Part shown: piece by piece, positions 42,922 through 52,276 of the stretch
Numbering within the stretch: position 1 is the stretch's first letter
Layout: each line of letters starts with the position of its first letter
NCBI GenBank assembly: GCA_037044905.1
Contig: JBAOKB010000020.1
Coordinates: 62,001-126,000 of the forward strand
Reading direction: 5' to 3'
Source of the DNA: Hortaea werneckii
Taxonomy: Eukaryota > Ascomycota > Dothideomycetes > Mycosphaerellales > Teratosphaeriaceae
Length of the DNA stretch: 64,000 nt
The notes under the pieces: model-generated
Seen by the model: only the letters and a program-made list of their open reading frames with translations
The model's database searches: none
Told to the model about the DNA's origin: nothing
Position numbers and translations under genes: made by a program

Positions 42922-44664
42922 ATGCAGCCTTGGTTGCGTCGCTTCAAGCCCACATCCATCCCATCTGCTTGTCTCCTGCGTCTGCCACCCATCCGCTCTT
43001 TCTGCTGCTCTACTCCCATCATGACTCCCAAGAAACATGCGCGTTCCGAGAGTCAGACCCAAGATGACTACATCCAAGTCGACAACGCTCTAAAGCATCC
43101 CTCGCCTAAGCGCGCGAAGCAGATCGATGAGGACACGCCTTACGAGAACCTGTGCGAGCTCATCGATGAGACGCGCAAGAAGGATTCCAAAGTCCGCAAT
43201 GTCTTGCATTGGTTCCGCTCCAAGGACATTCGGCAAGAGGACAACAAGGGCCTAAACGCCGCCGCGCAAAAGGCCAAGGAGGGCAATGCCAACCTGATCA
43301 CCATGTATCTGTTCTCTCCAAAGGATATGGAGTGGCATGGCACTTCGCCCGCACGCTCGGACTTTATCCTCGAGAGCCTGAGGATTCTGAAGGGTCAGCT
43401 GGAGGAGAAGAACATTCCGCTGGCGATCGTCGTGTCAGAGGAGCGAGGCACCAAAACCCAGAAGGTGATGGAGTTCGTGAAGGAGAACGATGTCTCCCAC
43501 ATCTACGCCAACATGGAATACGAAGTGGACGAGCTTAGACGTGATATCAGCGTGGCAAAGCATGTGCAGAAGGAGAAAGATCTTGCGTTTGAAGTCCTCC
43601 ATGATCAAACCGTCGTGATCCCAGGAACTCTCACCACAGGCAACGGCGGGCCGATGAAAGTCTTCACACCCTACCACAAAGCCTGGCTCGCGGAAACGAA
43701 GAGCGAGCCCAGTCTCCTCGACACCGTCCCAGCGCCGGAAGGAAACGACAAGAGCGCAGCAGAAACCTTCAAGGCCCTTTTCGACACCAAGGTACCGGAT
43801 TTGCCAGAGAGCAAGCAGTACAGCTCGAAAGAAGACCGCGACCGACTACGCAAGCTCTGGCCTGCCGGCAACGAAGCCGGCATGAACCGGCTCCAGCACT
43901 TCCTCGACAAGAAAGTAGCAGGCTATAGGACGCACCGCTCAGAACCCGCCCGCGACCCATCCTCCCGCCTATCCCCCTACTTCGCCTCGGGGATCATCTC
44001 GGTCCGCGACGTGCTCGCCCGCACCAAGAAACACAACGGCGGCAAACACTTCGACGCGGGGGACCGCGGGATCGACTCCTGGGTACGCGAGATCGTCTTC
44101 CGGGAATTCTACCGGCAAACCCTCGTAACCACGCCCCACACTTCCATGAACCTCCCGCAAAACCTCAAATTCGACTTCGTCCAGTGGGAAGATGATCCCG
44201 AGGGGTGGCAGAAATGGTGCGAAGGGCGCACCGGCGTGCCGTGGATCGACGCGGGGATGCGACAGCTCAACACGGAAGCCTACATGCACAACCGGCTGCG
44301 GATGAACACTTCTTCGTACCTCCGCGCGAACCTCCTGATCGACTACCGCATGGGGGAGCGGTACTTCGCGGAGCGATTAATCGACTGGGATCTGAGCAAT
44401 AACACGCAAGGGTGGGAGCCGTCGTATACGATTTTCAACCCCGTGACGCAGGCGGAGAAGTGCGATCCCAAGGGGGAGTATATCCGGAAATGGGTGCCGG
44501 AGCTGGCGGGACTGAAGGGGAAAGAGGTTTTCGCGCCGTATGAGCGGCTCGGGAAGGCGGAGTTTGAGAAGTTGGGGTATCCCAGGCCGTATGTGGATTA
44601 CTCGGAAACGGCGCAGAGGGCGAAGGAGAGGTATAAGCGGGATTTGCATAGTGCAGATTTGTAG
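42922..44664 (+). CDS. PHR1: Class I CPD photolyase
   Basis: FAD enzyme that uses blue light to split cyclobutane pyrimidine dimers. 580 residues, no intron. The ATG at 42922 adds 33 residues rich in Arg, Leu and Ser (MQPWLRRFKPTSIPSACLLR), which looks like a mitochondrial presequence; a second ATG at 43021 starts MTPKKHARSESQ. A basic stretch, PSPKRAKQ, could be a nuclear signal. The antenna domain starts VRNVLHWFRSKDIRQED. The FAD/DNA domain shows YRTHRSEPARDPSSRLSPYF, then GIDSWVREIVFREFYRQTL, TGVPWIDAGMRQLN and MHNRLRMNTSSYL, with NNTQGWEPSYTIFNPV near the end. These match fungal class I enzymes. Key residues look intact. Confidence 0.97.
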   Translation: MQPWLRRFKPTSIPSACLLRLPPIRSFCCSTPIMTPKKHARSESQTQDDYIQVDNALKHPSPKRAKQIDEDTPYENLCELIDETRKKDSKVRNVLHWFRSKDIRQEDNKGLNAAAQKAKEGNANLITMYLFSPKDMEWHGTSPARSDFILESLRILKGQLEEKNIPLAIVVSEERGTKTQKVMEFVKENDVSHIYANMEYEVDELRRDISVAKHVQKEKDLAFEVLHDQTVVIPGTLTTGNGGPMKVFTPYHKAWLAETKSEPSLLDTVPAPEGNDKSAAETFKALFDTKVPDLPESKQYSSKEDRDRLRKLWPAGNEAGMNRLQHFLDKKVAGYRTHRSEPARDPSSRLSPYFASGIISVRDVLARTKKHNGGKHFDAGDRGIDSWVREIVFREFYRQTLVTTPHTSMNLPQNLKFDFVQWEDDPEGWQKWCEGRTGVPWIDAGMRQLNTEAYMHNRLRMNTSSYLRANLLIDYRMGERYFAERLIDWDLSNNTQGWEPSYTIFNPVTQAEKCDPKGEYIRKWVPELAGLKGKEVFAPYERLGKAEFEKLGYPRPYVDYSETAQRAKERYKRDLHSADL

Positions 44665-45863
44665 GAAGGTTTCGAGAAGAGATGAGAGATCTAAGATCTT
44701 GGTTTCCTCGGTTCTTGCTTGTTTTTTTTTTTTTTTTTTTTTTTTTTCGGGGGGCCGGGGGGGGGGGGGGGGGGCCGTTTTTATTTAGGAGTCGCATAGG
44801 GCTTTCTCTCCTGAGAGAAGATGATGGGTTCGTGATGGTGGCGTCGGCATATCGGCGAATAGAGACGTCTCTCTAGCAGGATATTGGAGGGAAAGGAATA
44901 TATAAGAGACTCAGGCAGATAACCGTCTTTTACCACCACCAGAAGGGGGACTGCGAGCGCTTAATGATGCTCTCGAGCTCCGATCTCGATATTTTGTATG
45001 TCAAAATGAATTCTTTCTGCAAATGTGTATCTTTCTTCTTATGGTCAGAAGATGTACACTTGATGCAATGCTTTTTCGTCGTGGAATTCGTTGTCCCAAT
45101 GACCTAACAAGTCCGGACATCTTTTGAAAAGCTATCGAAAGTCGGCATTCGCCACAGCCCTCCGGGGGATGCCCTACGCGATGGAGATGTATCAGACAAT
45201 AGCTCTCTGTCTTTGTTTTCTTGACCCAAGCAAAACTTTGGAAGTGAAGAGCAATAGGAGAAAAAAAAAAGAAAAAAGAAAAAAAAAACGCCAATGGATT
45301 ACGTGAACGCTATCAAAGCAACAGTGACAAACGATATTCGAGAAGCAAATGCTGGGGCATATTCCTTCCGCGCACTGGACCAATCTCTGTGTCCTCTCGA
45401 AAAACATTGCAATCTCCCTTTCAACCTTTTTGACACTCCACTCCGCCGCAGCAACATAATTCCACCCTTCTAGCCCCCCAGGTTCGCATTTGTATACACA
45501 CAGATGTTACTCGTAGGGTAACCTAAAAGGCAGGAAACACCCGAAAAACAATCAACCTCCAAACTTTTCAAAACGGATTTCGCGGAGGTATGCAGAGCGC
45601 TCAGCAGCAGGTAGGTGCGGTTTGGAAAGAAACAACTTGAAAGCACATGGGGGGGGTACAGAGGAGGCAATGCTCGCCAATCAAACAAAAGTGCAAGTAC
45701 AGCATGATGCATATAATCTCTCTCTCCAAACCCGAGCCCAATGAGGAGGGCAGGGAAACGCCAATCAAAAACAATCCCCAAAAAATCCACCCCGCTAAAC
45801 AAGCAAGACAAGTAAACCAAAAAGAGGCAGAAGAAAATCAAGAAAAGGAAGAAATCCAGGGGC
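44665..45863. other. Convergent intergenic, 1.2 kb, with homopolymer tracts
   Basis: 3' regions of photolyase (+) and sorting nexin 3 (-). It contains T26 at 44722-44747, G18 at 44757-44774 and A-rich runs at 45260-45289, which are T-rich on the SNX3 sense strand. No gene is supported. Confidence 0.6.
44722..44776 (+). repeat. T26 followed by a G-run (G18), 3' of photolyase
   Basis: Twenty-six T, then CGGGGGGCC, then eighteen G and CC. It starts 58 bases past the photolyase stop, so it may be transcribed. Confidence 0.9.
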
Positions 45864-46554
45864 CTACCAAGAATTCCGATCCCAACTCGGATCCTGCACA
45901 AAGCTGCCCAGGACCCGACTCCCCGTCTGCAGCAACGGATGGCCCACGACGATCTTGAGGAAGCGCTCGAGTCCCCGGCGCCGCTCCTCGATCACCGCGT
46001 CGTCGAAGCGGTTCAGGTAGACTTTGCCGGGCAGCGGCGGGATGCTGACGCGGGCGGATTCGCGCTCGAGCAGGTCGCGGAAGACTTCGAAGTCTGAGTA
46101 CCGACGGCGGACTTCGGAGCGCCGGAGCTTGAAGGCCGGGATGTTGGTTGACAGGCGGATGAGGTAGGTGGTGTAGCGGGATGAGGGCGAGGCGGTTGGT
46201 TGGTGGGTTTGAGGGTCGGTGACCTGTAGAAATTGGACAAGAGGGGAACCTGATTAGTCAAACTGTCCTGGTGGTGTGTTTTCTAGCTTCTCCTGCAGCT
46301 GAGTGGAGGGGGGCCGGTTGAGCCTGAAGAGAGATTGTATCGGTATAGTGCTGCTTATCGGTCTGACATACCTCTATCTCGAGGAAGTTCTCGGGGATGC
46401 CGTAGATCTCCTCAAAGCTCTGAGTGTGCGATGAGTTGCCCGTCGAGGCGAACCCGGTCGGCAGGTTCCATTGCTTGGACGCTGCGCCTTGCTCTTGTGG
46501 TTGGACTTGTGGTTGCGCTTGCGACGGGTCCGGTCTTGGTTCCGCTCTCTGCAT
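45864..46554 (-). CDS. SNX3: Sorting nexin 3 (Grd19 homolog)
   Basis: PX-domain protein that binds phosphatidylinositol 3-phosphate on endosomes and helps retromer return cargo to the Golgi. 180 residues from minus-strand exons 46554-46372 and 46223-45864; the intron is 148 bases. The N-terminal part is Gln/Pro-rich and leads into the signature SFEEIYGIPENFLEIEV across the junction. PX domain: IPAFKLRRSEVRRRYSDFEV, then RDLLERESARVSIPPLPGK, FDDAVIEERRRGLERFLKIV and GHPLLQTGSRVLGSFVQDPS, ending WDRNSW. Reading straight through the intron would give a wrong tail (CQTDKQ...), so the splice is needed. Confidence 0.96.
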
Positions 46555-47300
46555 TCTGTCTCTCTCTGTTCTCTTTCGGCGCGGCGAGTCGGTGATGGAG
46601 GATGAGGTAACAGGCAGGGCCGGGTTGTCGCAAGGGTGTGGAGTGGAGGAGGGTGTTGCTGAGCGTGGATATGGAGTTCGAGATTGTTGTCGTTGTCAAT
46701 GACGTTGGATACTGACTGGCTACCCGACCTCTCGAACGTTGCGACCAGAAGCTGGAGTTCCCAAAGTGCCCCGCGCCGCGTGCCAGCCCGGAGCGAAGCG
46801 AAGCGGTAGGCCCGTGCGCCTGAAAGTGGGGCTATACCACTGCTGTACAGCGAACAGTACTTTGTACCTACGTCGACGATGATATGAACTCAGTATTCTC
46901 CCATGAAAATTCAGTGGATTTATAATGCTTCTTGCAGCTCCAGTCCACAAGATCGTCCAGACCAATATTTCATGAAACGCCAGTGATGTTTCTGTCACGA
47001 ACCAATCCAACATGGGCATCAATAGTAGAGGGAGGAATAATGCAACCGGTTGGCGCAAGACTCAAATGCCTTTCGAGTTCAACTTCCAATTTGAGCTCTG
47101 AATGCAGGAATACCTGCTGAAAATTCCGCAGTATCAATTCTCGCCACACGGTATCACAGTTCCATGCCGCAAACCAGAAGGAAAGTCCGATATCTTGCCA
47201 AACCATGAACATCCCCACCAAAGCCACATCCATGAGTTTGCCCACACATCCATCCTTGCAATCCGTCCACAGCTCCACTATCCTACCCCTTCCTCCACAA
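46555..47300. other. Intergenic, 746 bases
   Basis: Upstream of SNX3 and downstream of the next minus-strand gene. Overlapping short frames only; no gene called. Confidence 0.5.
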
Positions 47301-48440
47301 TCAATCCAACGTCCTCGAAATCCCCACCGGCCAACGATGCGCCGCCAACGCACACCTCCGCAAGCGACCAACCCGTGAACCCTCATTCCCACTCATCCCG
47401 CTACCAACCACAGGCTCCTCAAACCCCACGACCCTTCCCCTCCCCACTTCCTCATCCTCATCCTCTCCCTTCGTAGCAAACAACAAACGCCCCCACTCCT
47501 CAACCCCACCCCGTAAACCCGGGAAAGAACCCCGACTTAACCTCACTTGACCCCCAACACTCGCAAACCCATCCCGCCAAGGATCCCGAAAGTCAATCTC
47601 CGGGGGCGGAAGGACTAGCGTCTCGATCGAAGCAATCGAAGCAGCCGCAGGGTCAACCCCCACACTGCTCCTTCTCCTCCTCCTGCTGCTGAGCCAAGCC
47701 ATCCGACCATTCCTACAAAGCTCGTCCCCAAAACTCGACGTGGGCGAGCAAGTAGACGAAGCGTCGACAGTAAGGTCAGGTGTGATGAGCTCAGGAGTAA
47801 GACCTTCAGCGTCGACGTCGCGCTGCGCCTGCTGGAAATCCGAATGCCAGTAGACTTCGAGGGCGGCGGGACCGCCGTGGCGGAGGAGGAGGTCGTTGAG
47901 CCAGAGGGTGACAAAGGCGGTTTTGTTGGGTGATAAGTGGGGAGATTTGGTCGGCGGGGTGGGTGCGCGGGTGGAGAAGTTTCGTTGCTCCTCCTTCTCC
48001 TTCTCCTCCTCCTCGCCGCCGTGGTGATGAGGTTCGTGGATGTCGTGCTGCTGTGGCGGGGGCGGCGGCTCGATACAAGTCGTCCCCGTTATTACCGTCG
48101 ACGGAGCAGGAAGGGGAGGGGGAGGAATTCCATTCGCGAGCAGGTTGAAATCCGAGAAAGGGGTGTTGGTGAGGTTGTAAAACCTCTTATCCCCTCTGCC
48201 GTCCTGCTTCGTCTCCGCGCTCTTAGGCTGCAACACCTGCAGCGGTACGTCGCTCTCGTTGCTTTTACCAGTGCTGTTACGATTAGGAATGTTGGTGGCG
48301 GCTTTATTGAGTTTTCTCGCACGCTTAGAAAGCTTGGTGCCGCTGGGTAGGACGCCGTTGTTCGCAGCTTTCTGGCGTTTTTCGCGGGAGAGGGTGAGAA
48401 AATCGAGGAAGGAGATCGGGTAGGTGCCGATGTAAAACAT
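47301..48440 (-). CDS. Unknown protein, Pro/Glu-rich
   Basis: Single open frame of 379 residues with a true ATG (MFYIGTYPISFLDFLTLSRE). I do not recognise a family. A basic segment (KLSKRARKLNKAATNIPNR) near residue 35-55 could be a nuclear signal. Residues of about 105-160 hold proline runs and a Glu/Lys stretch. The best candidate folded part is NKTAFVTLWLNDLLLRHGGP, followed by AALEVYWHSDFQQAQRDV. After it come RRRRRSSVG and an acidic KGEDEDEEVGRGRVVG patch. The C-terminus, RRCALAAHRWPVGISRTLD, may be real or the result of reading past a missed intron. It is probably a lineage-specific gene; confidence is moderate because only frame length and composition support it. Confidence 0.55.
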   Translation of the reverse strand: MFYIGTYPISFLDFLTLSREKRQKAANNGVLPSGTKLSKRARKLNKAATNIPNRNSTGKSNESDVPLQVLQPKSAETKQDGRGDKRFYNLTNTPFSDFNLLANGIPPPPLPAPSTVITGTTCIEPPPPPQQHDIHEPHHHGGEEEEKEKEEQRNFSTRAPTPPTKSPHLSPNKTAFVTLWLNDLLLRHGGPAALEVYWHSDFQQAQRDVDAEGLTPELITPDLTVDASSTCSPTSSFGDELCRNGRMAWLSSRRRRRSSVGVDPAAASIASIETLVLPPPEIDFRDPWRDGFASVGGQVRLSRGSFPGLRGGVEEWGRLLFATKGEDEDEEVGRGRVVGFEEPVVGSGMSGNEGSRVGRLRRCALAAHRWPVGISRTLD

Positions 48441-49934
48441 CTTGGCTGTGTTGATTTGGTGGTAATCGGGCTAGTCTCGTTCTACTGTTCCCTGGTTGTG
48501 AATGGTGAGAGAGTAGTAATAGTATATCTCAGAGGTCGTGGTGTCCTGGCATGTGTGTAGTGTAAAATATGCGTCAGGTCTTGCAGTTGGTGGGAAATGC
48601 AGACAGTGAGAAGATGAAAAAAAGAAGCATCCCTCAGCTTGTGAAAATCTTATTGCAGATGCGCGGACAGCAGGAAGAGGTGAAGCCCAAGCCCATGGAT
48701 ACAAAAGAAACATCTCCCATGGATATGGAAAGGAAACATATCCCAACCGAAACAAAATCAACAAACCTACCACCTATCACACGGCATACTTGCTCGCTGG
48801 TGACCTCATTTTCGGCATCAACCCAAGTCACAAATCTGCCATGAGATGCTGGTCCCGGCTACTATATCCTTTTGCCATTACCAGAAGCAGGACTGCAGGC
48901 GAAGATACGGACATCCTCCGAACGACCCAATGATCCAAGATGCCAGTTTAAAAAAAAAAAGGGGGAGAAAATAAAGACCTAAAGCACATGACAACGTGCC
49001 TCCCTGGACCAAAGGTAGAGAAAAAAGAAAGAAAGGAAGAAAAAAGAGCATGTACCCAAACCACCAAACCACCAAGCCACCGCCAACCCACATTCAAGAG
49101 TCAGCAGCCGGAAACATTTGGTCAAAAAAATGCTAATCGAAGCAGAAGGGCAGAAAACCATAAAAAAAGGCTTCATTTATCTTCCTCCAGTGACAAACGA
49201 GTCTCACACTGAAATGACAGTAAGACGACGTATACTGAGGAGGGTGTTTGTAATGAGATTTGTGTATCGATAACGGACATGGAGAAGAGAAAGGAAGGGA
49301 AGGGGAAGGAAAGGAAAGGAGGCAAGGAAGGAAAGAGCCCGGAAAGTTGGAATGATACCGGACCCGAGACCTGCGTAGAAGTCAGGGAGACCATCCACGC
49401 TTGATAGGTATTCCGAATAGAAGCCCATGTCAACAAATAGGCGCCGGACATTTCAAGAGAAATTTGGGTATATCGTACAAAACCTCTGTTTCTGCTCTCT
49501 TCATCGTCAACACTTAATCGGGAACAAAAAAAAAAAAATACAGCTTCGTGCCACGAGGAATGCAGTCTGCTTACCATGACTTCCTTTCCCCCCAGGTCGT
49601 CGGAGAAGGTCGAATTTTGGTCAAAAGACATTTGGGCACTCAGGGACCCCCCTCCAACTCCTCTATACTTTGGGAGCTGATCGAAGCCTGGCAGCAATGG
49701 AAAGAGCACTTGGGTTGCAAAGCCGAGTGCTCAAGATTTCTTGGCGACGCGTGTGTGAAACCCTCGCTTCGGTCGGGGGGTGATGTCAGATAGTCGGTAT
49801 CAAGGCCATCCAGCAAGAACTGATTTCGCCCCGGCAAGCTTGATAAGACATTCCCTGGCCTTTCTCCGTATCGCAGTCGACCTGTTCAAGCATAGCCCAA
49901 ACAAAAAGGCAAAAAGCAGCAAAAGAGTATCCCC
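48441..49934. other. Intergenic, 1.5 kb, with purine tracts
   Basis: Upstream of the 379-residue gene and downstream of the SF3a1 gene, both minus. It contains an A-run at 48950-48960, a polypurine stretch at about 49280-49336, and an A-run at 49527-49539. I see no gene. Confidence 0.55.
49280..49336 (+). repeat. Polypurine tract (GGAAG/GAAAG)n
   Basis: About 57 bases of nearly pure G/A on the plus strand, built of GGAAGG and GGAAAG units. Such mirror-like tracts can form triplex DNA. Confidence 0.8.
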
Positions 49935-51530
49935 TCACGCATACTTCTGATGCAGCCGACGAACCTGCTCATCAACGCCCTGCGGCCTATCCTCGCCACC
50001 GACGCCCATAGTCCCCGGAGCCAGCCCCGCACCACCAGCCTGCTGCTGCCCTGCGGCACCAATGCCATCATAACTCCCCAACTCGACTCGCTTCCTCCTC
50101 TCCTGCTCCTCGGGCGAGATCGCCTGGCCGGTCACAGGATCGAAAAGATCGGTGCGCTGACTCGCCAGCCGCTTCAGATTATCCGCCACGTCCTGGGTGG
50201 AGAGGTTGGTAGTTGAGGAGCGTTGCTGCGCGAGACGGTGCTGGTCGCGCCACTGGGGGTCGAGCATTTCGATACGCATGTGGTTGGCGATTTCGTCGTT
50301 GGGGATGGCTTGGCCGCAGTTGGGACATAGGCTGGTATTGGCGGGTTGTCGGTTGCGCTGGGCGGCGGCGGCGCGGGGGACGTAGTCGGAGCGGATTTTG
50401 AGGTTGTCGGGGGGTCCGGATTTGGCGGCTGCTTGGGCGGCGCGGGCGCGTTCGCGATCGGCGCGGAGTTCGGCGATGCGGGCGGATTCTTCGTCTTCGG
50501 GTTGTTGGGGGGGTTGGTAGGCGGATTTGGCGGGAGGGGTGGGTTGGACGGCTGGTGCGGGAGTGGTCGATTGGTTGTAGGCGTTGAACTGGTCGTAATC
50601 GTTGAATGTGGGCATAGCTTCTTCGATGCGACGGTCAGAGCCGACGCGCATGGCAGCCTTTTGCTCTAAGCTTGCTGATTGTAAGTCGTTCAGACTTGTG
50701 GGAGCAGGCAGCTGAGCCTCCTCATCGCGCTCATCGAAGACGATAGTCTCGACCACGACAAAGTCGTGCCAGTCGATTTGTGCATAGGCGACCTTCTCCT
50801 TCTCCTCCTGCTCTTCCTTGGCCACCTTCTGCGCTTCTTGATATTTGACCCACTCTGCCCGCTTCTTCGCCCGTTCCAGCATGCGGAAGCGATTCGAGGA
50901 GTTTGCCTCGAGCTCAGTGATGCGCTTCTTCTGCGGCCGGCCCTCGTCCACGCTATCTCCCATCAACAGCTCGGTGTACTGATCGACAAGACGCGAGAAG
51001 AACTGGTAGAGACTGTGCTGAGGTCGTAAGAAGTCGAATTGGAAATTCCCGGCCTCCCGCTGACTGAGGGCGGTCATCCAGCTGCGCCCATTTTTGGCGA
51101 CGAAGAGCGCAGTCAAGCGAACGATTTCCAGATCCTGAGCGGAGATATTGGGCATGCGCGCACTGAACATGAATTCCTCCGGCTTCTCTGGACCCTTCCG
51201 CTCCTCCCTGCCCTTGCTGCTTACACCCGTGTCACCACCCGCCTCGCCCTGCCTGCCAGCACTAATTTGATTGCCACGTCCAGCTTTGATTTCGGCGAGT
51301 CGCCATTCGTAATAAGGACGGTAGGCGTCCTCCTTGTTCAAGAAGGCGAGCTTGCCCTGGCCTTGAGCGGAGCGGAGACGTTCTTCGAAGGGACCGCCAT
51401 TACGCGCGACATAGCCGGCGGTCTTTTCTATGATCTCGCGCTGACCGCGAGGTGGGAGGACGGTGCCTTCCGGGGGTTTGAGGTCGTCGAGGGCGTTTGG
51501 GGGCGCCGGCGTGCCGTCGGTGGCAGCCAT
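49935..51530 (-). CDS. PRP21: Splicing factor 3a subunit 1 (Prp21/Sap114)
   Basis: Subunit of SF3a in U2 snRNP, needed to form the pre-spliceosome at the branch site. 531 residues in one exon. Two SURP modules are visible: TAGYVARNGGPFEERL (to about residue 90) and LTALFVAKNGRSWMTALSQR (about 140-190), the second followed by FDFLRPQHSLYQFFSRLVDQ. The middle carries the PRP21-type segment with RMLERAKKRAEWVKYQEAQK and DWHDFVVVETIVFDE. The C-terminal part is Pro/Gln-rich and includes a Cys-pair segment, CPNCGQAIPNDEIANHM, and ends VRRLHQKYA. The C-terminal ubiquitin-like domain of the animal protein is absent. It diverges from PMT1. Confidence 0.94.
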   Translation of the reverse strand: MAATDGTPAPPNALDDLKPPEGTVLPPRGQREIIEKTAGYVARNGGPFEERLRSAQGQGKLAFLNKEDAYRPYYEWRLAEIKAGRGNQISAGRQGEAGGDTGVSSKGREERKGPEKPEEFMFSARMPNISAQDLEIVRLTALFVAKNGRSWMTALSQREAGNFQFDFLRPQHSLYQFFSRLVDQYTELLMGDSVDEGRPQKKRITELEANSSNRFRMLERAKKRAEWVKYQEAQKVAKEEQEEKEKVAYAQIDWHDFVVVETIVFDERDEEAQLPAPTSLNDLQSASLEQKAAMRVGSDRRIEEAMPTFNDYDQFNAYNQSTTPAPAVQPTPPAKSAYQPPQQPEDEESARIAELRADRERARAAQAAAKSGPPDNLKIRSDYVPRAAAAQRNRQPANTSLCPNCGQAIPNDEIANHMRIEMLDPQWRDQHRLAQQRSSTTNLSTQDVADNLKRLASQRTDLFDPVTGQAISPEEQERRKRVELGSYDGIGAAGQQQAGGAGLAPGTMGVGGEDRPQGVDEQVRRLHQKYA

Positions 51531-52276
51531 GATAGGTAGGTGTTAGACAGTCAGATGCTTATTGGCAATGGACTGAGTACGCGCGGTATTCTGTTCGGTG
51601 CTGCTCCGTGGAGAGTTCAATACATGTCGCAATGGGTGAATGAATGGGTACCTTACTGTTGCCTCATTGATGCTGCCTCTCAGTCTTCGTCGCGGGCAAG
51701 ACTGCAAGCTCGGAATCTTGGCAAGCTAAGCGGGAGGCGGCGGTCGGCGGTCGGCGGTCGGTGGTCGGGGGTTTGCGCGGATCGTCGCGTCGTTCGGCCT
51801 TACCCGCTCACTTCGGGATCGGCGGGTGGGCGGGTCGTGGCGGCTATAGCCAAGCGCGCGTATAGGGCTGGCGCCACTTAAACGCGTCCCGTGGCTGGAA
51901 TAGGCCACGCTGGCGAGTGCGACGCGGGCGCAGGAGCGAGGAGGGAGGAGCTTCAGCTGGGAGGTTTGGTTCCATTGGATTGGCTCAGTGAGTGTGTGAG
52001 TGGTTGGACCGCATCTCGCGAAAGGGACACGACACCTCTCCCCATCTTCACCATCTTCACCTCCTCACCCTACTTTCTTCTTACTCTCCTTTCTTAGTCG
52101 ACGGGCTTGACAGCTACCGGTTGTAGTTGTAGAGTGGACGAAGCGACAGTAGTCTACCCTGACCCGCTGCATTTGACCCCAGAGCCCCGGCGGCAACCAG
52201 CCCCTCCATCACGCTGGACAACACATGGGAAACACGTCAACCCATTGAGACATAATCCACGCCCACAGCCGCCACC
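51531..52276. promoter_or_regulatory. Divergent promoter region, PRP21 / PMT1
   Basis: This 746-base GC-rich region holds both promoters. A 7-base tandem (CGGTCGG) repeat lies at 51737-51770. The PMT1 start has a textbook GCCACCATGG context at 52271-52280. No coding frame is supported. Confidence 0.5.
51737..51770 (+). repeat. (CGGTCGG)n tandem repeat
   Basis: About five copies of a 7-base GC-rich unit, drifting to GGTGGTCGGGGG at the end, between the two divergent start codons. Confidence 0.8.

Noticed and set aside
46258..46371. Unspliced C-terminus for SNX3 (CQTDKQ...)
   Set aside because: The splice to 46223 restores a complete PX domain, so the read-through tail is intronic.
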